Below the pieces are notes generated by a model, which did no database searches, had not been told where the DNA came from, and worked only from the letters and a program-made list of their open reading frames with translations. Positions 54,401 to 59,935 of a stretch of DNA of 64,000 nt are shown piece after piece. The first letter of the stretch is position 1. The number at the start of each line of letters is the position of its first letter. Source of the stretch: Lepidonotus clava (Eukaryota; Annelida; Polychaeta; Phyllodocida; Polynoidae). The translations under genes and the position numbers were made by a program. Location: the NCBI GenBank assembly GCA_936440205.1, contig OW387134.1:19384908-19448907 (forward strand), given 5' to 3'.

Positions 54401-57241
54401 ATTGTATACGGACCTAAGCACAGACTGGGAATACTGAGGGAATACTGAGTTGTAATAAGCAGTTAATCCTGATCCATTCTGTAGTTACCAATTTGCAGCA
54501 ATAGTATAAGAAACTACAAAATCACAGAATACCTAAAAACCGCCCCCTTAAGGCTTTGGGTTGAAAAAGACGAAATAGTGCCTGCATGGAAATGCAATTT
54601 GAGCATTCCTCATGGTTGAGAACACGACACGATTAAAATCTCGTGAACTAGAATAATGTGCTTATTCCAGGAATCGTTTCCACAAAAGAGGATTCGACAC
54701 GAAAATCTCTGTTTTCCCGGCTATGAGTGTCACACAAAAAGATCACGGACAATCCAAGTAATGCTATCCTATTGACTTCGGTGAAAATTGCTCAAATTAG
54801 AAAGCAAGCAGGCAGTGTCGCTTTCATTATGGGGCCGTCACTGGGAAAGGCGGCGCACCCGACATGAAACTTAATCTCTGATTGTGTTAATCCTAACGAG
54901 AAAACTGCTTGACAAGAGTAGCCGGCCGGGGCTGTCGGCAGGAGTTAGGATTTGGTGACAGTCGGTGTTTATCGCGCCACCAGCTCGCAGAGACATGCTC
55001 CTCAGCTGGTCGACTCCCAATCTATTCATCAATGAGGGCACCATTGGGGACCACCTGGGAGCTGGAGAAGGCGGGGTAGGGGGCCCTGACGGTATGGGCG
55101 GCAGAGGGCGGGCGGCGTGTCAGCTTAAAATGCAATTATGCAATCTCAGAAGCGTGTGTAAGGGTAGTAATTGGATAGATATCCACTGATGTAGAGCATA
55201 GATTCAGCCTGAGTCGGGCAGGAAGGCGGGGCCTACATGGAATCGCTGTCGAGATGACGAAGATAACTGGATAGTTTTCGTCTCGCCGGTAGAGGGGGCG
55301 CCAGGCGGCCCCATTTGAGCCGATAAGACTGCGAGACGTGTTCAAACGAAACCCTCCCCTCTCCCGCCAAGCCTGATTCAGACCCGCCAGCCTTCATTCG
55401 ACGCGACTGTCGGCGACTGACAAATCCTCGGGATCGAAAAGTGAAATAATTAGATTGGACCAAGGGAAAATTGTCAAAGTAACCTGTCTCCGGTTGGCGT
55501 TATTGGCGAATCAGGCCCTCCCGTTCTGCCGGCCCTACAAGGCCCTTTGCATGGGGCTCCAGACGGGCAGCGAATTCAGACTTCGCTGAAATACGACAGG
55601 GGCTGCTTTTTCCAAAAGCTAAACAGGAAATTCTCCTGTCAGTCGCCGGCGTGTGAAACGGTCGTTTTTAGCATACACAATAATTCAGCTGCTGTAAATT
55701 ATCCCTTTTTGTAAAGGAAGAGAGTAAATGCTGCTGGCAACAGCGGAACCGCACGTGAGATGATTCAACGTCTGCCGGGGGAGTGGGCGCCATCCCCAAT
55801 CTCTCCCCCACCCCCGCCTCACCCTGGGTTGTCCTGAGTCTGCCGGGAGGAACACGGGAAGACCGTTTCGTCCGTGTTATGTATCGATCGTCCCGTCAGC
55901 CCTGGAGTAGCCATGGAGCAAGGTTCACTCTCTGGATGGAGTCAGTGGTTGGGTAAGGTGGGTTGAGGATGGTAGTATGGGAGGGAGCTATAGGTCGCTA
56001 GGTATGAGGTATGAGGTATGAGATGTATATGTATGTTTTCTTCTAGACGAGACACCCTTAGCGGTTTATAATGATGTCAAAATGTCATGATTTTTACGAG
56101 GAAAGATGAATCAATATCCTATAGCAATGAAAGATAACTGGGGAAAAGATTCTTAGGATTTGTTTCTCCTTGTTATGATGAAATAGAGCGAGTAATCAGT
56201 GCGTAAAATCAAATGCGGCCTATCATTTAGACTTGGACCTTTGCTTGTTAAACCAGGGGTTTCTCTCGGTGCCCCATACAGGTCCAGTCCCAGTGGGCTG
56301 GGGGCAGGTGGGTGGGTGGACGGATGGACTGGAGGAGTCAGCCTACTCCTCCAGGGCCATGACGTCGGACCATTAGATTTAACGGGCGGCAGTAATGTCG
56401 GCGACATGGCCGGAATGACAAAACCTTGTCGGCTTCTTACTAGCCACCCCTTGGGCGTAACCTTTTCTGGAAGGGAAAGGATTAAAAAATGTCACAGACG
56501 CATCTGCCACGAGCAGTAATTGAATCTACCGGATGGAACAGCCGCGCAAGAAAAAATAGAAGGGACAGTGCGAGATGGAAAGGAAAAGCACCTTAATCAA
56601 ACGCCTTTCCCATTGGAAATACAGGGCCTGGACTCGAATAAAATCAATGAGTTTGGCCCAAAAATGAAATTGGAACATGAAGTGTGACTGGGGTGAGCTG
56701 GCGGGTCAATTACATTGCCTGGAGGTGAGTCTCTCTCTGACTGTTAGCACATGCTTAAAGGCGACATTTCTGCCAGGTGGGACAATCAATGTGCTGTCAA
56801 AGCACGTCTCCTCTGTGAAGGATCAAAGCAGTTTCAGCCTCACCTAGGGCACCCTGCCAACTTATTACGCCGACATGCCTTTTTTTCAATGAGCAGTAGC
56901 TTCCACGATGACAGAGTGCTGCTTTAGTAGTAGCGGGACTTCGCGGAAAATATTAAAGCTTTCCTGCACCATGTATGCATAATTCCGGACAAGCTCCCAA
57001 TTTCAATGCCCACTCCAAAAGAACTGGATGGCATCCTTCTCTCGCTCTCACAACATTTCTCACGGCACACCGCTACACATAAGAAAAACCAACGGCCACT
57101 TCCGTGGACAGAACGAAGGTGAGAGTAGGAAAGGATCAGGTGACAGAAATGGCGACCTACCCCGCACCATGGTGTTGAGAAGGGCCGAGTCTGAGATTTG
57201 GTTGCAAATGCTGACGATGGAATCCCTCCCGCTGCAGTAAC
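3108..57241 (-). CDS. Cysteine-rich extracellular protein, DUF7042-DUF7045-type family, 12 exons (5' part missing)
   Basis: Twelve minus-strand exons join in frame without a stop: 57241-57161, 39552-39379, 22517-22405, 21480-21372, 18210-18087, 17444-17328, 15855-15791, 15365-15291, 13073-12930, 7463-7363, 4239-4128 and 3439-3108. They give 1547 nt, 515 residues plus TGA. Outgoing phases are 1,1,0,1,2,2,1,1,1,0,1. The visible protein runs: end of a first module (res. 1-27), a CPF domain (28-159), a C-x-F-P-x-W domain (160-286), a CPY domain (287-405), then a basic, Ser/Thr-rich linker and hydrophobic tail (406-515). The cysteine spacing and the motifs CPF, ECLATW, YRCF, CMFPSW and YQCVMF match secreted or surface proteins I recall from arthropods and other protostomes as DUF7042-7045. 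Molecular function is unknown to me. Signal peptide and first FP-W domain should lie beyond the right edge. Possible N-glycosylation sites include NNT, NES and NGS. I am confident of the gene model and moderately sure of the family name. Confidence 0.9.
4128..4239 (-). CDS. Exon 11 (residues 369-405), end of the CPY domain
   Basis: Acceptor CTTGTTTCAG, donor AAGCCAG|GTAGGC. It codes for SMKMKGSMLQFSTDRNCNMG and TDIFNIAVKYLVRPKP. The single cysteine in RNCNMG matches TTCRGL in the exon at 21372-21480. Phase 0 in, phase 1 out. Confidence 0.92.
4240..7362. other. Intron 10 content
   Basis: A 3.1 kb intron. It holds a GC-rich patch at about 4310-4560, a small inverted-repeat element (4976-5122), and scattered GC-rich patches between 5680 and 6900. 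These include an 18-bp near-palindrome at 6856-6873, GCCGGCTT-CA-AAGCCGGC. No exon-like sequence is seen, and the phases on either side join directly. Confidence 0.5.
4976..5122. mobile_element. Short inverted-repeat element (MITE-like), 147 bp
   Basis: The left end TGTGAAGGAGGGGCGGATTC and the right end, read on the other strand, TGTGAAGGAGGGGGGATCCA match over about 20 bases. A run of G near 5009-5018 lies just inside the left end. There is no coding capacity. GGGGCGGATCCAG-type ends are common on small non-autonomous DNA elements of marine invertebrates. I cannot name the superfamily, because the target-site duplication is not clear. Confidence 0.65.
7363..7463 (-). CDS. Exon 10 (residues 335-368), ECLKTW segment
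   Basis: Acceptor TTCCCCCTAG, donor TGTTTC|GTAAGT. It codes for KVLLECLKTWGNQDKKTF, IIASRLND and RGVANCF. The ECLxTW and xCF signatures repeat those of the exon at 22405-22517, with introns at the same positions and phases (1 in, 0 out). Confidence 0.92.
9511..9704. mobile_element. hAT-like non-autonomous element, 194 bp, degraded
   Basis: The ends read CAGAGGCGGATCCAG and, on the other strand, CAGGAAGTGGTGGGTCCAG, an imperfect inverted repeat starting with CAG as in hAT elements. A G-run at about 9547-9562 and a second G/C-rich block near the right end lie inside. The 8 bp on each side do not match, so the copy is old or the ends are off. No protein-coding sequence is present. Confidence 0.45.
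11606..11648 (+). other. AATAAA followed by poly(A): possible retroposed 3' end
   Basis: GAATAAACATTTATGCAC runs straight into about 17 A's on the + strand. The AT-rich 400 bp upstream look like a 3' untranslated region. This is what a retroposed transcript end looks like, but I find no reading frame and no target-site duplication. A chance A-run in AT-rich DNA remains possible. Confidence 0.3.
12930..13073 (-). CDS. Exon 9 (residues 287-334), start of the CPY domain
   Basis: Acceptor GTTTTCCAG, donor CAGCCAA|GTGAGT. It codes for PAPTTVTSCPYPGLHKM, RCEGYIQSGCNGSST and MEINSPCSSQP. Four cysteines match the order C-P-Y/F ... C ... C ... C of the exon at 39379-39552. An NGS sequon is present. 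Phase 1 in, phase 1 out. In family members I recall, this CPY domain is the C-terminal one. Confidence 0.92.
13074..15290. other. Intron 8 content, GC-rich island 13270-14130
   Basis: A 2.2 kb intron. The island has long overlapping frames on both strands without protein-like features, so I read it as non-coding. It contains homeodomain-type cores (ATTAAC, TTAATG) and GGCGCC. From 14480 to 14900 the DNA is AT-rich and plain. A smaller GC-rich patch lies at 14890-15140. Confidence 0.45.
15291..15365 (-). CDS. Exon 8 (residues 262-286), link into the CPY domain
   Basis: Acceptor TCTTTGCAG, donor CTGATAC|GTAAGT. It codes for GRFKEFETDGCERSD and FAQATKYLLI with one cysteine. Phase 1 in and out. 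By position, length (75 against 81 nt) and phase it is the counterpart of the exon at 57161-57241, although residue identity is low. Confidence 0.9.
15366..15790. other. Intron 7, nothing recognised
   Basis: A 425-bp intron with canonical borders. I see no repeat, exon or obvious regulatory motif in it. Confidence 0.5.
15791..15855 (-). CDS. Exon 7 (residues 240-261), PRYQC segment
   Basis: Acceptor TATAAACAG, donor CATCAAG|GTAGGT. It codes for TPRYQCVMFQKRRDG and VTELHQ. The x-YxC-x-MF-x-(R/K)RDG pattern is strongly family-like. At 65 nt it is the shortest exon. Phase 2 in, phase 1 out. Confidence 0.92.
15856..17327. promoter_or_regulatory. Intron 6 with GC-rich island 16080-16930 (candidate enhancer)
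   Basis: The island carries GAGCAGCTC at 16771-16779 and the perfect 12-bp palindrome CCAATTAATTGG at 16906-16917, whose centre TAATTA is a homeodomain core. A 154-codon + frame (16168-16632) lacks any domain signature and I do not accept it as a gene. Regulatory function is inference from composition and motif content. Confidence 0.3.
17328..17444 (-). CDS. Exon 6 (residues 201-239), FP-W domain middle
   Basis: Acceptor CTCTTGCAG, donor GACTG|GTGCTT. It codes for RYRLDDRTSEVRMTFRC, then QKIIDG and KKRFIAMSFTSDD. Phases are 2 in and 2 out, and the split codon TG|C restores the conserved cysteine before PRYQC. The donor has GT but matches the consensus poorly at +3 to +6. Reading on into the intron would add 22 codons starting WCLEI before a TAA, so a truncated alternative form is conceivable. 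Confidence 0.88.
17445..18086. other. Intron 5, nothing recognised
   Basis: A 642-bp intron. The part nearest exon 6 is GC-rich and the rest AT-rich with TATATA stretches. No exon, repeat or motif is supported. Confidence 0.5.
18087..18210 (-). CDS. Exon 5 (residues 160-200), C-x-F-P-x-W domain start
   Basis: Acceptor CCTGTTTCAG, donor GTGTCAG|GTAAGG. It codes for VFGWPEPSCMFPSWVTRYTW and RHMYLSNTEGSVISV. The C-x-F-P-x-W opening followed by a second W is the family's FP-W domain, which normally also forms the N-terminus (outside this window). Phase 1 in, phase 2 out. Confidence 0.92.
18211..21371. promoter_or_regulatory. Intron 4 with GC-rich islands (candidate regulatory)
   Basis: GC-rich blocks lie at about 18420-19250, 19840-20000 and 20860-21360. 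GAGCWGCTC occurs three times here: 19206-19214 (followed by GGATTA), 20046-20054 and 21163-21171. A local tandem duplication is at 19251-19485. The third island has C- and G-runs (about 21040-21052 and 21221-21232). No exon is needed between the flanking exons, whose phases join. Confidence 0.35.
19251..19485 (+). repeat. Local tandem duplication, about 104-bp spacing
   Basis: The 28-base block starting GGCAACACGTGTGCTACAGT occurs at 19255-19282 and again at 19359-19386 without a mismatch. Each copy is followed by GAGAACTAGTTTCA, at 19328-19341 and 19457-19470. The blocks between have diverged. The repeated core holds the palindrome ACACGTGT, a CACGTG E-box. Confidence 0.85.
21372..21480 (-). 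CDS. Exon 4 (residues 124-159), end of the CPF domain
   Basis: Acceptor TTTCCCCCAG, donor ACTAAAG|GTAAGA. It reads MYQVLGTVVYLAMSGDTTCR, then GLRSPRDGSLVMEFTK. The SGD-T-C motif is the usual seventh cysteine of this domain. Phase 0 in, phase 1 out, so its final G joins AT of the next exon to give Asp. The ATG at its 5' edge is internal, not a start, because the frame runs on into the preceding exon. Confidence 0.92.
21481..22404. other. Intron 3, nothing recognised
   Basis: A 924-bp intron, GC-mixed near exon 4 then AT-rich. I see no repeat or exon in it. Confidence 0.5.
22405..22517 (-). CDS. Exon 3 (residues 86-123), ECLATW segment
   Basis: Acceptor CCATTTCAG, donor TGCTTT|GTAAGT. It codes for DLDYECLATWQDGSDMYMYG and, at the end, ESRYRCF. 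The ECLxTW and YRCF signatures are typical of the family's CPF domain. Phase 1 in, phase 0 out. The intron cuts exactly four residues before ECL and directly after CF, as it does in the exon at 7363-7463. A 97-codon frame on the opposite strand here is only its shadow. Confidence 0.92.
23401..23490 (+). repeat. TATG microsatellite
   Basis: About 21 tandem TATG units with one TTTG interruption near 23445, ending in a short TG run. The 98-codon frame across it is a run of MYVC and is not a gene. Confidence 0.97.
25343..25540 (+). repeat. 11-bp minisatellite, 18 units
   Basis: Consecutive units of the form (T/C)(T/C)(A/T)CTGTGTTC-like sequence (for example GCACTGTGTTC, TCATTGTATTC, CCACTGTGTTC) keep an exact 11-base step from 25343 to 25540. 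Substitutions occur but no length change. A longer, imperfect unit follows. The open frames over it, with SHCVLTVF-like periodicity, are by-products of the period. Confidence 0.92.
25628..26163 (+). repeat. 41-bp minisatellite, about 13 units
   Basis: The unit begins CTGATGGAGGCCATCCTCCA and continues CCCCACACAGGGCCCGGCCAG. Some copies lack three bases (38 bp), and two have TTTGAGG in place of GATGGAGG. The unit contains the inverted words GGAGG...CCTCC and GGGCCC. The long minus-strand frames here (up to 228 codons, GGGWPPSAG-like) are repeat artefacts. Confidence 0.95.
26160..27200. promoter_or_regulatory. GC-rich island with two GAGCWGCTC sites
   Basis: The block next to the 41-bp minisatellite (26160-26480) has GAGCAGCTC at 26435-26443. 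GAGCTGCTC follows at 27100-27108, next to GCAGGTG and a hairpin-prone stretch with GCCTGC and GCAGGC at its ends. Regulatory role is inferred only from composition and motif recurrence. Confidence 0.3.
28270..28315 (-). mobile_element. Fragment of a G-run element family
   Basis: Read on the minus strand, GGGACTGATTTAGACGCC followed by GGCGCC and a C-run resembles 32083-32113, where GACGGATTTAGAGGGCGC runs into a C-run. The two look like ends of one small repeat family in opposite orientation. A G-run and GGATCCAG-like words at 28100 and 28187 may belong to the same copy. Borders are uncertain. Confidence 0.4.
28736..28975 (-). mobile_element. tRNA-derived SINE, about 240 bp, with A-tail
   Basis: On the minus strand the element starts GGGGGTCGGGGTGGCCAACG. 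It has an A-box-like TGGCCAACGTCGTTGAGGCG (28944-28963) and a good B box GGTTCGAGTCC (28901-28911), then an unrelated body, and ends in a run of 17 A's (T's at 28736-28752 on the + strand). RNA polymerase III boxes plus A-tail define a SINE. I do not see a clear target-site duplication. Confidence 0.75.
32083..32215 (+). mobile_element. G/C-run element, partner of 28270-28315
   Basis: GACGGATTTAGAGGGCGC followed by a C-run, then an AT-rich core and a second C-rich part (CTCCCTCCCCC). It is a non-coding short repeat of the same type as the fragment at 28270-28315, in opposite orientation. The right border is a guess. Confidence 0.4.
33790..34160. promoter_or_regulatory. GC-rich island with homeodomain-type sites (candidate enhancer)
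   Basis: It contains GGATTA twice (K50 homeodomain type), TCAATCAGGCCGATTGACATGG-like words (TGATTGAC resembles Pbx/Hox sites), TTTATTG and a near-match GAGCAGCG. It sits alone in AT-rich intron DNA. Function is inferred. Confidence 0.3.
36810..36940 (+). repeat. Dispersed copy of the GACGTC-rich repeat
   Basis: GCGACGATTTATAAAGATGT, then AAGTAGTATATAGAAATGGG, a stretch with GAAGCTCGTTGCGTAC, and ACGCGACGTCGTTTAC. Order and wording match the unit repeated at 50520-51030, about 14 kb away and in another intron. Confidence 0.75.
39379..39552 (-). CDS. Exon 2 (residues 28-85), start of the CPF domain
   Basis: Acceptor CCTTTTGCAG, donor AACAGAG|GTGAGC. The exon codes for VPVTCPFQDAYHFQYNNNT, FCRDPTSYVKQC and FRFHFKHCP. 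Four cysteines follow the family pattern C-P-F ... F-C-R-x-P ... C ... C-P. It stands alone between a 17.6 kb and a 16.9 kb intron. Phase 1 in, phase 1 out. It is the counterpart of the exon at 12930-13073, which also has four cysteines. Confidence 0.9.
43266..43470 (+). other. Exon-like open frame of unknown status
   Basis: A good-looking acceptor (CCTTGTTTTCTTTCAG, ending at 43265) precedes an open frame with protein-like composition: KDKSEVTIAEVTISSTVLTV, then GVMSKEKLQNDVDEVTKFID, stopping at TGA 43468-43470. I do not recognise it, it is on the opposite strand to the gene, and no partner exon is found. It may be a conserved non-coding element that happens to be open. Confidence 0.15.
44660..44950 (+). 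repeat. Cryptic repeat rich in CCCTAGCTTTGCCC
   Basis: The word (C)CTAGCTTTGCCC or a near variant recurs at least six times at irregular spacing, mixed with TTCACCC and CCTTTACCC. It is a pyrimidine-rich, degenerate simple repeat with no fixed unit. Confidence 0.6.
44980..46050 (+). repeat. Degenerate local repeat family, unit about 220 bp
   Basis: Shared words appear in the same order in 45014-45235 and 45811-46048: CTCCAAGCAGAT, CAATATGGCCAC(A/C)CCCAGTGGG, ATGACATCATC(T/C)GTCCACTC, CCTATRCTAAA. A third partial copy may precede at 44980. The copies are clearly diverged, and the 45240-45800 stretch between them is not explained. Confidence 0.7.
49610..50400. promoter_or_regulatory. GC-rich island with three GAGCWGCTC sites
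   Basis: Within 340 bp it has GAGCAGCTC at 49651-49659, GAGCTGCTC at 49884-49892 and GAGCAGCTC at 49981-49989. The 12-mer CCGAGCGACTCA occurs exactly at 49691-49702 and 49871-49882. Several short frames overlap on both strands without domain character. It could be an enhancer or a promoter of an unseen transcript. This is inference. Confidence 0.4.
50520..51030 (+). repeat. GACGTC-rich tandem repeat, 320-bp step
   Basis: GCGACGTTGC begins at 50520 and again at 50840, exactly 320 bases on. Each is followed by GGCTCCA(C/T)TATTTA(T/C)GC, GACAAT or CAACAATATCGC words, a (T/C)GTGAGTAGTATA block and GAAATGGGA/AAATGGGA. A half-unit between them has the perfect palindrome GCGACGTCGC near 50762-50771. 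A further copy is at 36810-36940. I do not know this family. Confidence 0.8.
54830..56500. promoter_or_regulatory. GC-rich islands near exon 1 (candidate regulatory)
   Basis: Blocks at 54830-55860 and 56200-56500 contain GGATTTG, TTAATC, CAGCTG and long GC words. They lie 0.7 to 2.4 kb downstream (in gene direction) of exon 1. No coding signature is visible. Confidence 0.25.
57161..57241 (-). CDS. Exon 1 of the visible part (residues 1-27)
   Basis: Acceptor TTTTGCCCAG lies before GTTACTGC and donor CGG-G|GTAGGT follows. The reading is YCSGRDSIVSICNQI then SDSALLNTMVR, with cysteines at residues 3 and 13. It enters and leaves in phase 1 and its last base G pairs with CT of the next exon to make Ala. 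In the family this stretch closes the first domain, just before the CPF domain. Its first codon is split with an exon that lies beyond the window. Confidence 0.85.
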
Positions 57242-59076
57242 CTGGGCAAAAGAGGAGAGTCAACCATGTTAGAACAGATGAATCATTTCACGATGTAATA
57301 ATAAGCTCCAATCCCGTTATTTATTTCTTATTATCTGAGTTATCAATCGAAATATATAGATGGTCGTACTATAGTAAAGACCAATTTGTAATAGTATCTA
57401 TCAGCAGTCGCTTACCTATGAGACGTACATACAAAAATTATTGGATAATAGGCTTTACTCTGTAAAGATATGTAATGTATCCAAGTCTGTACATTGGCTT
57501 AAGTGGATCATGCAATGTACTTACTTTCTCTGTATTGTATCACATTTTGATGACGCTCTATTATCTTGATGCACTGGAAACATCCCAAGTCTCTGAAACG
57601 ATAAAACAAAATCATCTGTGAATAATAGTCCAGGAGCCAAATCCAAAAAATGACTTTTTTCGTCCGAAAAGACGGAGGATCTAAAAGTGGTTTTAAATCG
57701 TAGCCCATAACCTGAAGTTTACATTTTGACGTGTTTGCGCAACACGCACATTTGGCCTGTATCCATGGCAACGCATAGCAACCACAGAATTTTGAGAAAC
57801 ACTGTAAAAAAGTAGATATATCAAAATAATAAATATCGGCTCCAACTGTTCCCTCCTACATGTCGACAATGCACAATCATTGACCAAACAAAGTATCAAT
57901 TAAGACTATGAAAATCTATCAACATTGAAAGATTGAAATTAGAATACAATTGCTATGTATATGCAGTGACATTTTCAGTAATTGAAAGACGGGCCTGTCT
58001 TTGTCAGACGGCACTTTCCTCCAAAACGTCTCGATTATGATTATTTACACCAGCTCCTTCAAAGATAATGTTTAATTCCCTTTCGGCGGGATTTTATTAA
58101 AGAGAATAACATCCATCTCGATTTGGGTATTCATCTGTGTGAACGATACAAAAGACTCAGTTTGCATGTCTTTACATAAGGCAGGCCTGAAACATCTGCC
58201 TGAACAATGGGAATATGACGTGTTAAGGTGTCTAAAATACGAGAGGATCGGGCCGTGAAGTGCATTGAAGGGGCCGGACAAGGTGCAGGGCAGATGGCCG
58301 GTGTGGATTATAAATGGCGCAGAGATAACTTGCACCCTACTCAACGTCACAGTTTTACTTGTTTGTTATGTTTATCAAAGCCTTTATATTTATGTCAGAT
58401 GATAATGACTATCACTCCACGTGCAACCATCGGTTTACAGCCAAATAACGACGACTAAATGCAATTTTGTCAGCAAGGGGAGGAAATGCATGTAGGTCCG
58501 TAGCGCTTCAACGTCTGGTGCAGAATACAGAATATGTACAGCCCTTCCTATTAAGTATTAGCCTTGTCTGCCAAGATGGATGGCCTTTGTATTGCAATGA
58601 AATGAGTACGAACAAACAGGAACAAGCCAAATTGATTATTTTTGCCACGCAACTTTGTAATTGACAGTTTGTAAAAGGAAACCCTTGTAGTCGACATTAT
58701 GGGGTTCACGTAAAAGGATTTGTTTTTACTTGATCATTTCGATCAAGGTTATTTTCAAAATGACAATACTTTAAACAAATTATTTCTTCCCTTTAGTACC
58801 TTTACTTAATCACCCTGACACTAAACGTTTGCAGTGACCGATGTAGTTGTCCCTAAAGACCATTGCGGTTATAAGGTTGTACTATAATGATACTTCACAT
58901 AGACAAGTTTTATTTGAATTTACCTGGGAATAATCTTAGATCCAGTATGGAATTATAAAATGTCCTATAAAAGGACAAAGCAAATTGTGGGCAATAAGAT
59001 ATTTCAGTTCTCAAAAATAAGAAATTATGTAGACAAAAAAACTTCAATCATGATTTAGAAACAGACAATTTTGCCT

Positions 59077-59935
59077 CACCTAGATTGTGCAGGGTTTGTA
59101 CTAATATCGTGCTCACTGGGCCAAAAAAGGGAGCTGCAAATTTTCCAAAACAATGCATCGTGGTTGGTTGGTTGGTTATTGGTTGCTTTATGCCTTAATT
59201 AACAGCCATGGTCATATCAAGGGCGGTGATGGTGATATAATCTATGAGAAGGTAGAGACCATACCCCTACACTTTTACCGAGGCAGGTGTTCTTTATTGT
59301 GCAGGGTCCCATAGGCAGGGCCCTACACACAAAAGCTGGTGGTCCTAAGACCTTTGATAACCCTGTTGTTGTCACAGGGGGAAATGCAGAGGGGTGTAGC
59401 AGCCCAGCTTGGCCCAGGATCGAACCCAGGACCTCCCACACTCCAAGCGAATGCTCTAGCCACTTCACCACCCCGCACCCCCAATATGCATCGTGTATAT
59501 GTTTAAAAGTGTATAGAGGTGAACATTGTCCAGTAGAATTATTGCATAGTAAAATGAAACTTGTAAGTTTGGAGCACCATCGAATAGTTCAATTGCTATG
59601 TTCGTTGTTTTTGTATAGCAAGAATGAGGCTAATATTACTGTCCCTAACCGCTTAACCTGTGCAGCTGAGAAGAAAACATTTATAGTCCCAACATGCATT
59701 GGAACACATTTTAAAAACAGTCCATATTATAGAAGTACTTTACTCTGGAATAAATTGGAAAGGGACATTCAGAACTGTGAAACAGCATATTTTTTTAACC
59801 GTAAAGTAAAACCAAGGGAAACCTTGAAGATTATTACCAATAAAACATTAAAAATAAGATTAAAAATGCAATGTCTAATAATCGAATTAATCATATTGTT
59901 GTTTAGACTCAACATTCGTAATATTAGTTTTTAAG
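59077..59935 (+). mobile_element. LINE (non-LTR retrotransposon) 3' fragment, split by a SINE
   Basis: The + strand codes for the part that follows the reverse transcriptase core: HLDCAGF, SCSLGQKRELQIFQNNASC, then past the SINE ELLHSKMKLVSLEHHR and NSPYYRSTLLWNKLERDIQN. LQxxQNNA, LHxKxxxxxLxxRR and SPxYRxxxLWNxL are typical of the C-terminal region of many animal LINE polymerases. The endonuclease and catalytic domains are absent (5' truncated or decayed). The 3' untranslated part may reach about 60996, where TTGTA words repeat. Clade not determined. Confidence 0.7.
59163..59485 (-). mobile_element. tRNA-derived SINE with (AACC) tail and 10-bp target duplication
   Basis: On the minus strand it starts GGGTGCGGGGTGGTGAAGTG, with an A-box-like stretch (59453-59472) and a B box GGTTCGATCC (59417-59426). 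It ends GGCATAAAGCAACCAATAAC then AACCAACCAACCA. The target site ATGCATCGTG is present at both sides (59153-59162 and 59486-59495). Element plus one duplicate is 333 bp, and the LINE frame continues in register on both sides. (AACC)-tailed tRNA SINEs are frequent in molluscs and other marine invertebrates. Confidence 0.9.

Larger units (their letters stand above)
39553..57160. other. Intron 1 (of the visible part), 17.6 kb
   Basis: It holds many GC-rich islands in AT-rich DNA: about 40680-40760, 41400-41830, 42000-42330, 42890-43240, 43850-44340, 46900-47480, 49610-50400, 51940-52480, 54830-55860 and 56200-56500. It also has a CCCTAGCTTTGCCC-rich stretch (44660-44950), a repeat family at 44980-46050 and the GACGTC array. 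Stretches 47500-49580, 52600-54800 and 39600-40650 are AT-rich and I see nothing in them. One orphan exon-like frame is noted at 43266-43470. Confidence 0.5.

Noticed and set aside
59417-59426. Genuine tRNA gene at the B box
   Set aside because: The tRNA-like head is degenerate and continues into a SINE body bounded by target-site duplications.
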